The notes under the pieces are model-generated. The model saw only the letters and a program-made list of their open reading frames with translations, was not told the origin of the DNA and did no database searches. A DNA stretch of 64,000 nt from an uncultured Eubacteriales bacterium (lineage in GTDB: Bacteria; Bacillota; Clostridia; Oscillospirales; Acutalibacteraceae). The DNA is taken from contig CAKSFA010000004.1 in assembly GCA_934454125.1 (NCBI GenBank), positions 1 to 64,000 on the forward strand, given 5' to 3'. Numbering within the stretch: the first letter of the stretch is position 1; every line of letters begins with the position of its first letter. Position numbers and translations under genes: made by a program. This document shows positions 26,901 to 34,524 of this stretch, piece by piece.

Positions 26901-27170
26901 TCCCATGGCCGTCAATCCCTGACCAATCATCTGCAATCCCTCTGGCAGTTGTGTTTCCAGTGCAACACCAGCCACAGCCACGGCACTTGTATTCCGAATA
27001 TTAACCGATACCTGTACATTATCCTGCGCTGTATATTCATCGCGGTCGGTTTGAAGTGATACCTCCAAACCATCTGCTGCTCCAACACTTGCCGCACTTG
27101 CCGAAATCGGAAAGGCAAACAAGAGGCACGCCATTATCAGCGTCAATCCAAATCCTACCAACTTTTTCAT
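23970..27170 (-). CDS. Large secreted surface protein: VWA domain, calcium-type repeats and class 3 lipase domain
   Basis: A 1066-residue exported protein (numbered from the ATG at 27170). Residues 1-26 form a signal peptide (MKKLVGFGLTLIMACLLF..., cleaved near ASA). An Ig/DUF11-like segment follows (about 30-110). A sortase-like SPQTGD at 127-132 is followed by a hydrophobic stretch and a basic MKKNKK at 154. Directly after this comes a second signal-peptide-like segment (154-185, ending VSIYAAE). Next are a Listeria-Bacteroides-type repeat (about 217-285; GFTFAGWYSD) and five thrombospondin-type-3/EF-like repeats (DTDGDGLSD class, 291-405). A von Willebrand A domain has MIDAS residues D577, S579, S581 and SDG near 672. 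Three more DGDG repeats (about 745-836) precede a C-terminal lipase-3 domain with GHSLGGYLAQHAGAE (serine 964). A TTG two codons upstream is an alternative start. Substrate unknown; adhesion or extracellular lipid hydrolysis is inference. Confidence 0.85.
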   Translation of the reverse strand: MKKLVGFGLTLIMACLLFAFPISASAASVGAADGLEVSLQTDRDEYTAQDNVQVSVNIRNTSAVAVAGVALETQLPEGLQMIGQGLTAMGITVEPGQMYAANAMVNMSVEQTGGLLTTGQEGILQTSPQTGDGHWQILLCIGATATFVVIFIAMKKNKKTIRALSIFLCAVMVSAVVPVSIYAAETTTATITVEKTITIDGTAYTIQSNVRYPKTATYTVAFDTAGGSAVASQTVASGQTATVPKKPVKDGFTFAGWYSDLQYGTRFDFTKPVAQSCTVFARWVDLADTTDSDQDGLSDSVEIVLGTDPNLADTDGDGLSDYTEVVVLNYDPLDTDTDHNGVLDGDEDFDGDGLVNKEEERLGTNLVLADTDGDGLSDAEEINQYKTNPALEDTDGDGANDGWEVTNGFDPLKAESSFLVEVKSTETVAGNGVSASVRLEAGGAQVSSLRVQQVSLEEAPLLDDSIQGYLGKAYDFSAQGEITSAEITFEYDTALGTLSDEFEPRIYYYNEADGVLEELENQTVTDGKVTVQVPHFSKYILLNRVAFNKIWERDLMPPVGDVEEGKENRLDVMFVLDDSGSMQNSDPNFILPDICADFMSKLGQGLDRAGAIKFGHDAGLLSPLTTDLDRVAAAIRTGLTYWESTNGAPGIAMALEQLKSSQAAYQYVIYMSDGQDYYPEKFPPVLQSAKAMGVPIFTIGLGDDVDAALLQSIASTTGGKYYFAQEAGNLGDAFDNIAGNTIDRTKDSDNDGVPDYYRDKIKSGELTTGTGSTPLKGVELGVDKNGNPTDDDDGDGLKNGEEIPIRALENGKPVYDWKSNPKKADTDGDGLTDKDDPKPLEWDMGARDLAIASALSYGLPVGSDVAKAFANDPEYAELAKEFEGWTVEDQLHIAHNGFDAMALKNGKEVIIAFRGTEITSFDDITTDLFDVGTGLGIQSPYARAYAKTIAARYPNAQIHLTGHSLGGYLAQHAGAELLQDGRYGQQVISVTTFNAPGIGWINSPLGYDVLKASGRVIHYETEGDVVSEINMKPGRVVIGKRSSLTGSAHTIKNFTDTLVQGTRTGN

Positions 27171-27255
27171 TTTCAATATCTTCTCCTTCCAAAACAAAAT
27201 AAGGCTCAACAAATCATATATTTACTATAAAATATATGAATATCCACCATATATT

Positions 27256-27284
27256 TTATTACCCCCCCCCCCGAATTTTGTCAA
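27256..27284 (-). promoter_or_regulatory. Promoter with 11-bp poly-G spacer upstream of the surface-protein gene
   Basis: On the minus strand a perfect -35 TTGACA (27284-27279) is followed by AAATTC and eleven G (27272-27262). TAATAA (27261-27256) then follows at exactly 17 bp. An alternative -10, TAAAAT (27258-27253), would be at 20 bp. Start of transcription is expected about 75 nt before the gene. Slippage in the G tract would change the spacer length. Confidence 0.65.
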
Positions 27285-27360
27285 CTGCTTTTTTTCATGA
27301 ATTTTCCACACTTTTTTATAATATTTTTCCTTTTTTCACAATTCCACAACAAAAAAACAC

Positions 27361-27394
27361 AAAAAAAGAAGCTGTTTTAAAAAACAACTTCTTT
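27361..27394 (-). terminator. Intrinsic terminator of dcd
   Basis: A near-perfect inverted repeat (AAGAAG-x-TGTTTT with its complement, one mismatch) around a tiny loop is followed by T on the minus strand. It lies a few bases after the dcd stop. Confidence 0.75.
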
Positions 27395-27405
27395 TCATAT
27401 TTTTT

Positions 27406-27942
27406 TCAGCCTTTTTTCTCTTTCTTCTCAAAATCCCGATACATTAGGCTCGGTTGAATCCCGGTATTATTCTGATATTTCCCGCTGCTGTACAAATCAT
27501 AATCCCCTTTGATGGTATGGTAATAAATCTGGCACACCTCAATGTCCGGGTAGATCATTAGCGGATGAATACAATAAATTTCCAGCGTCCAATAACCTGC
27601 AAATCCAATGTCTCCAAATCCAGCTGTCACATGAATACAAAGCCCCAGTCTGCCGGTTGAAGAACGCCCCTCCAACATCGGCACATACTTACTCGTTGTG
27701 GTAAACTCCTTCGTTCTGCCCAAATACAGCGTATTGGGCTCTAGCAACAGCCCTTCCTCTGGGATCACCAGCTTTTTAGTCGGATTGGGCGTTTTCATAT
27801 CCAGCACCCGATTCTCATACACCAAAAGCTCATTGTGCAGCGTCAGATTATAGCTATTCGGGTTGATTTTATTGCGGTCAAACGGCTCAATGATAATATC
27901 CGTTCCAATGCCCTTTTCAATCTCTTTGCCCGATAAGATCAT
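27406..27942 (-). CDS. dcd: dCTP deaminase
   Basis: Deaminates dCTP to dUTP, feeding dTMP synthesis; some family members also hydrolyse to dUMP. The 178-residue protein belongs to the trimeric dUTPase/dCTP-deaminase fold. It has the nucleotide-binding EGRSSTGRLGLCIHVTAG and the catalytic glutamate in GFAGYWTLEI. It starts at the ATG at 27942, 13 bp after prmA, and probably shares the prmA promoter. Mono- or bifunctionality cannot be told from sequence alone. Confidence 0.92.
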   Translation of the reverse strand: MILSGKEIEKGIGTDIIIEPFDRNKINPNSYNLTLHNELLVYENRVLDMKTPNPTKKLVIPEEGLLLEPNTLYLGRTKEFTTTSKYVPMLEGRSSTGRLGLCIHVTAGFGDIGFAGYWTLEIYCIHPLMIYPDIEVCQIYYHTIKGDYDLYSSGKYQNNTGIQPSLMYRDFEKKEKKG

Positions 27943-27955
27943 ACGAAACCTCTCC

Positions 27956-28876
27956 TCACTGTTTCAGCTTTGCAGCCAGTGCTACCCAGCCCTTTTCTTC
28001 CCTGCGTGCGATGATGTCAAACCGCTGTGCCAGCGCCTGCTGCACGTCCTGTTCCCGCATATCAATGATACCACTCATCAAATACACTGCCTGCGGGTGC
28101 AAATATTGTTCGATCTCTTCGGTCAGCAGCACTATCACATCTGCCACAATATTTGCCACCACAACATGATATCGCCCGCTTACCCGGTCCGTCAAATTCC
28201 CCGCAATTGCCGTAAAGCGGTCTCCCACACCATTAATCTCCGCATTCTCCACTGCCGTTTTTACTGCCAGCGTATCAATATCCACACCAACAGCACTTTT
28301 GGCCCCTAGCAACAACGCCGCCACAGATAAAATCCCACTCCCGCAGCCAATATCCAACACATCCACCTCCGGCGTCACATACTGCTCCAGCAGCTCCATG
28401 CAAAGCCGAGTTGTCTCGTGCGTTCCTGTGCCAAATGCAAGCCCCGGCTCAAGGTGCAGCACCGTCCTGCCCTGGGCATCATAGTCCTCTTCCCATGTCG
28501 GGCGAATCAACAATTTTTCACCCACAGCAATTGGTTTAAAATACTGCTTCCAGTTATTGATCCAATCCTCCATCGCACAGTCCGCCGTTTCCAGCTCAAA
28601 CGGTATGTCCTCTGCCGTATACCGCTCCTGCAAAAACGAGATAGCCTCTGCCGGATTCTCCTCTGGGCTGATATATACATGTATGATCCCCTTAGTGCGA
28701 TCCTTGTTCAGTAGCGCCTCATCAATCAAATCAATGCGCGCCACCTCCATGGCCTCCTGCTCCAAATTCGAGTAATCTTCAATATAAATGCCATACGGCA
28801 CCACCATCTGCGCAATGTCTCCTGCCCGTTCCACGTCTTGCGCTGACACAGTCACAGCAATTTCGGTCCAATCCAT
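27956..28876 (-). CDS. prmA: Ribosomal protein L11 methyltransferase
   Basis: S-adenosylmethionine-dependent enzyme that methylates ribosomal protein L11. The 306-residue protein has an N-terminal substrate-recognition part, then LEPGLAFGTGTHETTRLCME, the SAM motif VLDIGCGSGILSVAALLLGA and VVANIVADVIV. The ATG at 28876 has GGAGG five bases upstream; an upstream in-frame extension to 28939 runs through the promoter and is rejected. Confidence 0.94.
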   Translation of the reverse strand: MDWTEIAVTVSAQDVERAGDIAQMVVPYGIYIEDYSNLEQEAMEVARIDLIDEALLNKDRTKGIIHVYISPEENPAEAISFLQERYTAEDIPFELETADCAMEDWINNWKQYFKPIAVGEKLLIRPTWEEDYDAQGRTVLHLEPGLAFGTGTHETTRLCMELLEQYVTPEVDVLDIGCGSGILSVAALLLGAKSAVGVDIDTLAVKTAVENAEINGVGDRFTAIAGNLTDRVSGRYHVVVANIVADVIVLLTEEIEQYLHPQAVYLMSGIIDMREQDVQQALAQRFDIIARREEKGWVALAAKLKQ

Positions 28877-28910
28877 GTTTTCCTCCACGGTGTTTTCACT
28901 ATAATGTCTG

Positions 28911-28939
28911 ATTATACAATAAACTCGTGCAGAATACAA
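28911..28939 (-). promoter_or_regulatory. Promoter of prmA-dcd
   Basis: On the minus strand TTGTAT (28939-28934) and TATAAT (28916-28911) are 17 bp apart. Confidence 0.8.
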
Positions 28940-28952
28940 TAATACTTTTGCT

Positions 28953-28984
28953 CAAAAAATAGCCCGACATCACACTGTCGGGCT
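28953..28984 (-). terminator. Intrinsic terminator of the cooS-ABC-lysR operon
   Basis: On the minus strand AGCCCGACA (28984-28976) pairs perfectly with TGTCGGGCT (28969-28961) around a 6-nt loop, followed by ATTTTTT. It lies a few bases after the LysR stop. Confidence 0.9.
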
Positions 28985-28989
28985 GCGTG

Positions 28990-29898
28990 TTATCCTGCTT
29001 CTCTACCAAATACCTGCAACTGCCGCACATATTCTGTGCCCACAGATGAAAGCTTTGCATGCTTCTGGGTAATGTATCCAATCTTCATTGTTTCGTCTGC
29101 CTCAATCGGCACCGCAATAAATCCCTCTTCTTTATACACATCATCCAAAATACCGCAACAAATCGTAAACGCATCAATATGTCGAATCAGCTCCATCATC
29201 GTTGCACGGTCATTGGTGCGTATCACATTGGCAAACGTATACCGGCTCTCCGTTTCCTCCGATAAAAACGAAACACTGTCCTCACCCTGCTCAAAAATTA
29301 AATATGGATACTGCTGCAACTGTTCATACGTCACACTTCCCTGATTTGCCAACGCATTCCCCTGCCACAAATACGCATAGATTCCACATTCAAACAGGTA
29401 ATGAAATTCCAGATTTTCATTCTTGAGCAGCTTTTGCATATACGACTCGTTGGCACCGCTCAAATAAATGATACCCAGTTCACTACGCGCTGCACAAACA
29501 TCTTGAATGATCTCACCCGTTTTCGTTTCACGTATCGCCGTCTGATACTGCCCTAAATCCAACTGTTTTACCGTATTGATAAATGCCTTAACCGCAAACG
29601 CATAATGTTGCGTCGAAACGGCAAATCGCTTTTTTTTCTCATTGGCGCGCACATACTGCCGTTCAATATACTGATATTGCGCTACAATCTGCCTTGCATG
29701 CTCCAAAAACGCACTGCCCTCCGCTGTCACACAAACGCCCTTGTTCGTGCGTTTGAATACCGCAATGCCAATCTCCGCCTCCAGTGCCCGAATCGCCGCT
29801 GAAAGACTCGGCTGTGAAATCAGCAACTGCTTTGCCGCTTCATTCATTGAGCCCGCCTCCGCCACTTTTACCACATACCTCAAATGCTGCAGCGTCAC
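28990..29898 (-). CDS. LysR-family transcriptional regulator
   Basis: A 302-residue regulator with an N-terminal winged helix-turn-helix (LQHLRYVVKVAEAGSMNEAA, then LISQPSLSAAIRALEAEIG) and a C-terminal periplasmic-binding-like co-inducer domain. The likely start is GTG at 29898, six bases after a run of six G; a TTG seven codons upstream overlaps that site. It is the last gene of the cooS/ABC-transporter operon, 17 bp after the ATPase gene. A role in controlling this operon is likely but not shown; its ligand is unknown. Confidence 0.88.
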   Translation of the reverse strand: MTLQHLRYVVKVAEAGSMNEAAKQLLISQPSLSAAIRALEAEIGIAVFKRTNKGVCVTAEGSAFLEHARQIVAQYQYIERQYVRANEKKKRFAVSTQHYAFAVKAFINTVKQLDLGQYQTAIRETKTGEIIQDVCAARSELGIIYLSGANESYMQKLLKNENLEFHYLFECGIYAYLWQGNALANQGSVTYEQLQQYPYLIFEQGEDSVSFLSEETESRYTFANVIRTNDRATMMELIRHIDAFTICCGILDDVYKEEGFIAVPIEADETMKIGYITQKHAKLSSVGTEYVRQLQVFGREAG

Positions 29899-29915
29899 GC
29901 GTATCCCCCCTGTCG

Positions 29916-30704
29916 TCAAATATAATACTCCGTTTTGTCCACTTCTTTCATGTTAAACAGTGCAAACACCTTGTCTCTCAGCTGCAAAAAGTCTCCGGCC
30001 GTGCGGTCTCGATGCGTTCCAAGATCAATATCCACCACCGCCTTAACTCGCCCCGGGTTCGGCGTCATCATCACAATCCGGTCTGCTAAAAACACCGCTT
30101 CGTCAATGTCATGCGTCACAAAAATCACCGTTTTGCCGCTACCTTTGGTAATGCGCAACAAATCCTCCTGCAACCGATATCGCGTGATCGCATCCAGTGC
30201 ACCAAACGGCTCATCCATAAACAAAATCTCCGGATCCACCGCCAGCCCTCTGGCAATAGCCACACGTTGCTGCTGTCCACCAGAAAGCCGCGCCGGATGC
30301 CGCTTTGCAAACTCCCTCAACCCCACCAGTGTCAAATACTGGTCTGAAATCTCGCGCCGCTTCTCTTTGGTCAGGTGTAAATGCTCTAACCCCAATTGTA
30401 CATTCTTTTCCACCGTTTTCCAAGGGAGTAACCCATAATTTTGAAAAATTGTTACATATTTTTCACATGGCGCTGTCACAATCTTGCCATCAATGGTCAC
30501 ACTTCCGTTTGTCAGTGGCTCAAAGCCAGCCATTGCATTCATCAATGTCGTCTTCCCGCAACCAGACGGTCCTAGCAAACAGATAAACTCTCCTTTTTCA
30601 ATTTGCAGGCAAACGTCGTTTAGCGCAGTGAACACTTCCTCTTCCTTGCCCCGTTTTCCTTTTCGGGCATAAATTTTTGTTGCATGCTGCACATCAATAT
30701 ACAT
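29916..30704 (-). CDS. ABC transporter ATP-binding protein, nitrate/sulfonate/taurine type
   Basis: Energises the importer encoded by the two genes before it. The 262-residue protein has Walker A (LLGPSGCGKTTLMNA), a Q-loop (IFQNYGLLPW), the signature LSGGQQQRVAIARGL, Walker B (ILFMDEPFGALDAIT) and the H-loop (VIFVTHDIDEA). The sequence is closest to the SsuB/TauB/NrtD class. The ATG at 30704 has GGAAGGG upstream; the frame extends further upstream only inside the permease gene. Confidence 0.92.
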   Translation of the reverse strand: MYIDVQHATKIYARKGKRGKEEEVFTALNDVCLQIEKGEFICLLGPSGCGKTTLMNAMAGFEPLTNGSVTIDGKIVTAPCEKYVTIFQNYGLLPWKTVEKNVQLGLEHLHLTKEKRREISDQYLTLVGLREFAKRHPARLSGGQQQRVAIARGLAVDPEILFMDEPFGALDAITRYRLQEDLLRITKGSGKTVIFVTHDIDEAVFLADRIVMMTPNPGRVKAVVDIDLGTHRDRTAGDFLQLRDKVFALFNMKEVDKTEYYI

Positions 30705-30708
30705 TGCG

Positions 30709-31467
30709 TCACGCCCTTCCCCATGCTTTTTGCACCGTCTTTTCAAACGCACCAATGGCCAAATCCAACAAAAATCCCAACACGCCAATCACCGCCACAG
30801 CTGCCAGCAAATGATCCATGCGCAAATTGTTTCGCGCGTCAATAATCATATACCCAAGGCCTGACTGCGCCCCCACCATTTCGCCAGACACCAGAAAAAT
30901 CCACGCCGAACCTAGCGCCAAATGCAAACTGTTTGCAATCTGCGGAAACACCGCTGGAAACACAATTTTATATAGCACTGCCGGCTGCCGAATCCCAAAA
31001 TTTGCCGCCACCTTCAAATAGATTGGGTCAATGTTCCGCACTGCCGAAATCGTCGAAAGCAATACCGGAAAAAAACCTGCCAAAAAAATAATCGCAATCG
31101 CTGGAATATCCCCAATTCCGATAAACAGCACAATAAACGGCATCCATGCCACTGGTGCCACCGGCCGAATCACCTGCAAAATTGGGTTAAAGTAGCGATA
31201 TAGCGGCCTGAACCAACCGATTATCAACCCCAACACTGCCCCTGCCAACACAGAAGAAAAATATCCCACCGCAAACCGGTACAAACTGGCTCCAATACCA
31301 GATGGCATCGTGCCGTCTGCAAACAGCTCCACCAGTGCCTTTCCCACCGTCAGCGGCTTAGGCAGCAGTGCTTCACCCGCCGACGAAAACTGAGCCACCA
31401 AATACCAAACCAAAATCAGTCCCGCAAACGAAACTACCACATAGCGCAAACGTAACAGTCGTCTCAT
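30709..31467 (-). CDS. ABC transporter permease, nitrate/sulfonate/taurine type
   Basis: Inner-membrane permease of the BPD-transport family. The 252-residue protein has about six hydrophobic segments. The cytoplasmic EAA-like loop is seen in VAANFGIRQPAVLYKIVFPA, and LVSGEMVGAQSGLGYMI matches SsuC/TauC. The ATG at 31467 follows a G-rich site. It lies 16 bp after the lipoprotein gene and 5 bp before the ATPase start. Confidence 0.92.
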   Translation of the reverse strand: MRRLLRLRYVVVSFAGLILVWYLVAQFSSAGEALLPKPLTVGKALVELFADGTMPSGIGASLYRFAVGYFSSVLAGAVLGLIIGWFRPLYRYFNPILQVIRPVAPVAWMPFIVLFIGIGDIPAIAIIFLAGFFPVLLSTISAVRNIDPIYLKVAANFGIRQPAVLYKIVFPAVFPQIANSLHLALGSAWIFLVSGEMVGAQSGLGYMIIDARNNLRMDHLLAAVAVIGVLGFLLDLAIGAFEKTVQKAWGRA

Positions 31468-31483
31468 CGTTCCCCCGCCTCTA

Positions 31484-32422
31484 TCATTCTTTCGTATAAA
31501 CAAATGCCTCATATTCCGGCGGATTCTGTGAGATATGATATTTCACCATCCGCTCCCGCAAATCTGCATAAGCATCTCTTGTAATTTTCAGCTCTGTATA
31601 ATCAATCCACTGCAGCGACTGCGCAAGCACCTGCTCACTTTGCCGCAAAAACGTTCCAGCCACTGCCAGCGCCTTGTTTTTATCCGCCAGCGCCTTTCCT
31701 GCCGCTTCATATGCATCAATCACCGCATCGGCCAGTACCCCCTGTTTGTTCAAAAACGTCTCATTGAACACCAGTGCACAGCAAATCGAATCCTCCCAAA
31801 GCTCCTCCGAGCGATACAACACTTTAGCATATCCACTCGTTACCGCCACCGAGCCAAATGGCTCTGCCACACAAAATCCCTGTATCTGCCCTGAAACAAG
31901 CGCCGCAGGCATTTCCGCTGGAGAAAGCTCCGTCACCTTGATATCATTGATCGTTAGTCCAGCGCGCTCCAGCATCTCCTGCAACAAAATATGATGCGAA
32001 GAACTCCGGTGCGGTATCGCAAACGTTTTCCCCTGCAAATCTGCCGCAGTCGCAATATCATTGCGAGTCACAATTACGTTGCCATCCGTGTGACCCAGCG
32101 CCGCAGCCTTCAGTCCAATCCCCTTTGCCTGCGCCTGCATAGCCAACTCAATCAACACCGACGCACCATCCACCTTTCCGGTATTCAGCGCATCCAGCAG
32201 CTCGGGCCACGAACCATATTTCACCAACTCCACTTTCACGCCACTTTCTTGCGAAAGCTCCAATACCGGTAACGCATGGGTAATTGGCAAATATGCCAAC
32301 TTCACCACCCGCTCACCACTGCCGCTGTCTTGCTGATCACCACTTGTACCGCATGCAGCAAACAGCAGCATAGTCGCAATCAAAGCCACAGCCAGCGGCA
32401 ACCTCCATCTCGCGCGTTTCAT
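31484..32422 (-). CDS. ABC transporter substrate-binding lipoprotein, SsuA/NrtA-like
   Basis: Extracytoplasmic binding protein of the importer. The 312-residue protein has a lipoprotein signal peptide with lipobox LFAAC (cysteine near residue 24). A periplasmic-binding domain of the nitrate/sulfonate/thiamine-precursor class follows (VKLAYLPITHALPVLEL, LNTGKVDGASVL, TFAIPHRSSSHHILLQEML). The ligand is not predictable. It lies 16 bp after cooS, which suggests that the imported compound and the CooS-like protein belong to one process. Confidence 0.87.
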   Translation of the reverse strand: MKRARWRLPLAVALIATMLLFAACGTSGDQQDSGSGERVVKLAYLPITHALPVLELSQESGVKVELVKYGSWPELLDALNTGKVDGASVLIELAMQAQAKGIGLKAAALGHTDGNVIVTRNDIATAADLQGKTFAIPHRSSSHHILLQEMLERAGLTINDIKVTELSPAEMPAALVSGQIQGFCVAEPFGSVAVTSGYAKVLYRSEELWEDSICCALVFNETFLNKQGVLADAVIDAYEAAGKALADKNKALAVAGTFLRQSEQVLAQSLQWIDYTELKITRDAYADLRERMVKYHISQNPPEYEAFVYTKE

Positions 32423-32438
32423 CGCTGCGTTCCTCCTC

Positions 32439-34433
32439 TTAATCGTTCCAACTCAGTTTTCTGCGTCGTTCCTTTAAGTCTGCCACCATCCGGTTCGCAA
32501 TTTTGATGTGGTCCACATCCACCACCATCTCCGAGCCCAAAATATCTTTGGTACCCGTTGCCATAAATTCAGCCACATTCTCCGCTCCCAACACCGGAGC
32601 ATACACATTGTGATAAGAATTGATGCCCAGCAAACGGAACGAAAGTGCAGCGCAAATACCCTTTTCATTGCTCCACTCCGGGCTGGCAAACGCGTACGGC
32701 AGCTCTTTGATCGGCTTTTGCAAAATGCCAGAAAGCCCGTTAAAAAATGCAGAAGCCCTGGCATTGTCCAGACATTCGCCCAAGTGCCAAACCGGCGGTA
32801 TATCCTTTAGAAAATCACGCAATTTCTCACCAGTCCATTCCAATGCCTTCTCCGAGCAAAAGCCCATTTTTAGCAATGCAAACGAAGCGCATCCATTGGT
32901 TAGAATCAACACATTGTTCTTCAGCAAAATTTCCGCCGTCTCAATAATTTTCTTTTCATACAAAACACGCGGGTTGCTGCAACCCACCAAATTCACAATG
33001 CCCAAGATCTGTCCATCTTTAAGAGCCTGCGCCAATGTATTCAAACCATTTTCAAAATGCTGTTGCGCCCATTCCACCGAAAAACCCATCTCTGCATCCA
33101 CTTCATACTGCGGTATTTTCACCGGTATGTCACGCCGCTCCACAAAGCTTTCGATACCTCTGCGCACGATCTTCTCTGCAATCTCACGAATCTCTCCAAT
33201 GTTCGAGTGATCATGCGTTAATCCGTAATGCTCTGCACCCGGTAATCTGCCCGAATCGCTGGTTGTCACCACAGTTGTGCGAAAACACTTTGCAACGTCC
33301 ATAATTGCCGGAAATACATCCTGCACATCTGCTACCCATAAATCCAGGGCACCTGTGCCCAATACCAGTTCCGAACCTACCGCATTGGAAAGCGGTATCA
33401 CCCCGCCATAGCGATACATCGCAGAAAGTCCCGAGCAGCAAATACCATAAAACTGAATCCCCAATGCGCCATTCTCTTTTGCTAGACGCACCATCTCTTC
33501 ACTTCTACCAATTTTAACAATTTCCGATACCAAAAGCGGAGAATGTCCATGCACCGCAATATTCACATATCCTTTTTTCAATGCACCCAGGTTGATTTTT
33601 GATCGACTCCGTTTTGGCAAACCGTACAAGCTGTCCATCGCAATCGAGCTACCCAGGCAAGAAGACCACGCAAACGAAACGCCCGTGCGCAAAAATTGCT
33701 GCATGATATTCCGCCAATCACCATCGGTTCCCGTTGTCGTGCGGTGCAAGCTTTCAAACACCTCATGCGCCGGACTAATCGGCATAATATCCAACTTTTC
33801 CCAAGTTTCAATGCGCTCTTTTGGCGCAAAACCATAAATCGTTTTGTGCTTCTCCGGCATCGTGCGCGAAAGATCCTCCAGCAAAATATCCGCCACCTGC
33901 TCCGCCAGCTCATTCAGACTCTTACCCTCTGTCTCAATACCATAATTCTTGCACACCGCATAAATTTTTTCTTTTCCCTCAATCGGCACTGGCGCCTTGC
34001 CTTGCGCAGCCAGCTTGAGTGCCAACATGCTCTCACGACCTCTTGCACCATGTGCTGCCGTACCACTGGCCACATGCCGTAGCAAGTTCCGTGCCGCAAT
34101 CACATCTGCATCTGCGCCACATACCCCTCTTGGCGACTTCTTCGTAATCTTGCATGGTCCCATAAAGCAGTTTTTGCAACACGTACCCGCCAATCCAAAT
34201 GTACATTGCGGTTGCTGCGCATCAAAACGATCAAATGTTGTCTCCAACCCCAGCTCCTCCATGCGTAAAAGCATCTCGCGCACCGCCGGGTCCGGCGTCT
34301 GTTCGATCACGTCCTGTTTGGTCGCAAATGTTTTGCGGTATTCCGCCACCGCCTTCATATAATCATCAATTCCGCCGTGCGCATGATCATGACCGTGTGT
34401 ATGACCATGCGGATGTGTATGCTGTTCACTCAT
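32439..34433 (-). CDS. cooS: Divergent anaerobic carbon-monoxide-dehydrogenase-like protein (CooS family)
   Basis: A 664-residue nickel/iron-sulfur CODH-fold protein. Cluster D and B cysteines are present (C77, C85, C86, C89, C94, C105). By alignment from memory to the well-studied CODH-II, most C-cluster ligands are kept: the HGH at 295-297, C333 in GICCSG, C485 in VGCSN, C515 in NGCAS and C554 in GECLDN. The catalytic-type K591 is also kept. However, the C-cluster cysteine usual after TGALD...YQ is D372 here. Of the four-histidine proton relay only H128 remains; the others are R131, E134 and L137. The N-terminus (5-19) has eight alternating histidines, as in nickel-binding proteins. No cooC, cooF or acetyl-CoA synthase gene is adjacent. 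It may not oxidise CO, and its function is open. AGGAGG lies eight bases before the ATG. Confidence 0.88.
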   Translation of the reverse strand: MSEQHTHPHGHTHGHDHAHGGIDDYMKAVAEYRKTFATKQDVIEQTPDPAVREMLLRMEELGLETTFDRFDAQQPQCTFGLAGTCCKNCFMGPCKITKKSPRGVCGADADVIAARNLLRHVASGTAAHGARGRESMLALKLAAQGKAPVPIEGKEKIYAVCKNYGIETEGKSLNELAEQVADILLEDLSRTMPEKHKTIYGFAPKERIETWEKLDIMPISPAHEVFESLHRTTTGTDGDWRNIMQQFLRTGVSFAWSSCLGSSIAMDSLYGLPKRSRSKINLGALKKGYVNIAVHGHSPLLVSEIVKIGRSEEMVRLAKENGALGIQFYGICCSGLSAMYRYGGVIPLSNAVGSELVLGTGALDLWVADVQDVFPAIMDVAKCFRTTVVTTSDSGRLPGAEHYGLTHDHSNIGEIREIAEKIVRRGIESFVERRDIPVKIPQYEVDAEMGFSVEWAQQHFENGLNTLAQALKDGQILGIVNLVGCSNPRVLYEKKIIETAEILLKNNVLILTNGCASFALLKMGFCSEKALEWTGEKLRDFLKDIPPVWHLGECLDNARASAFFNGLSGILQKPIKELPYAFASPEWSNEKGICAALSFRLLGINSYHNVYAPVLGAENVAEFMATGTKDILGSEMVVDVDHIKIANRMVADLKERRRKLSWND

Positions 34434-34485
34434 TCACTCTTCCTCCTATCTACATACTAAGTTGATATGTTAATATGGTATTATC

Positions 34486-34514
34486 ATTCTACTACGCTCC
34501 CCACGCTTTGTCTA
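34486..34514 (-). promoter_or_regulatory. Promoter of the cooS operon
   Basis: On the minus strand TAGACA (34514-34509) and TAGAAT (34491-34486) are 17 bp apart, about 50 bp before the cooS start. A second weaker TATAAT lies farther upstream, inside the palindrome region. Confidence 0.7.
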
Positions 34515-34524
34515 ATATCAATAA

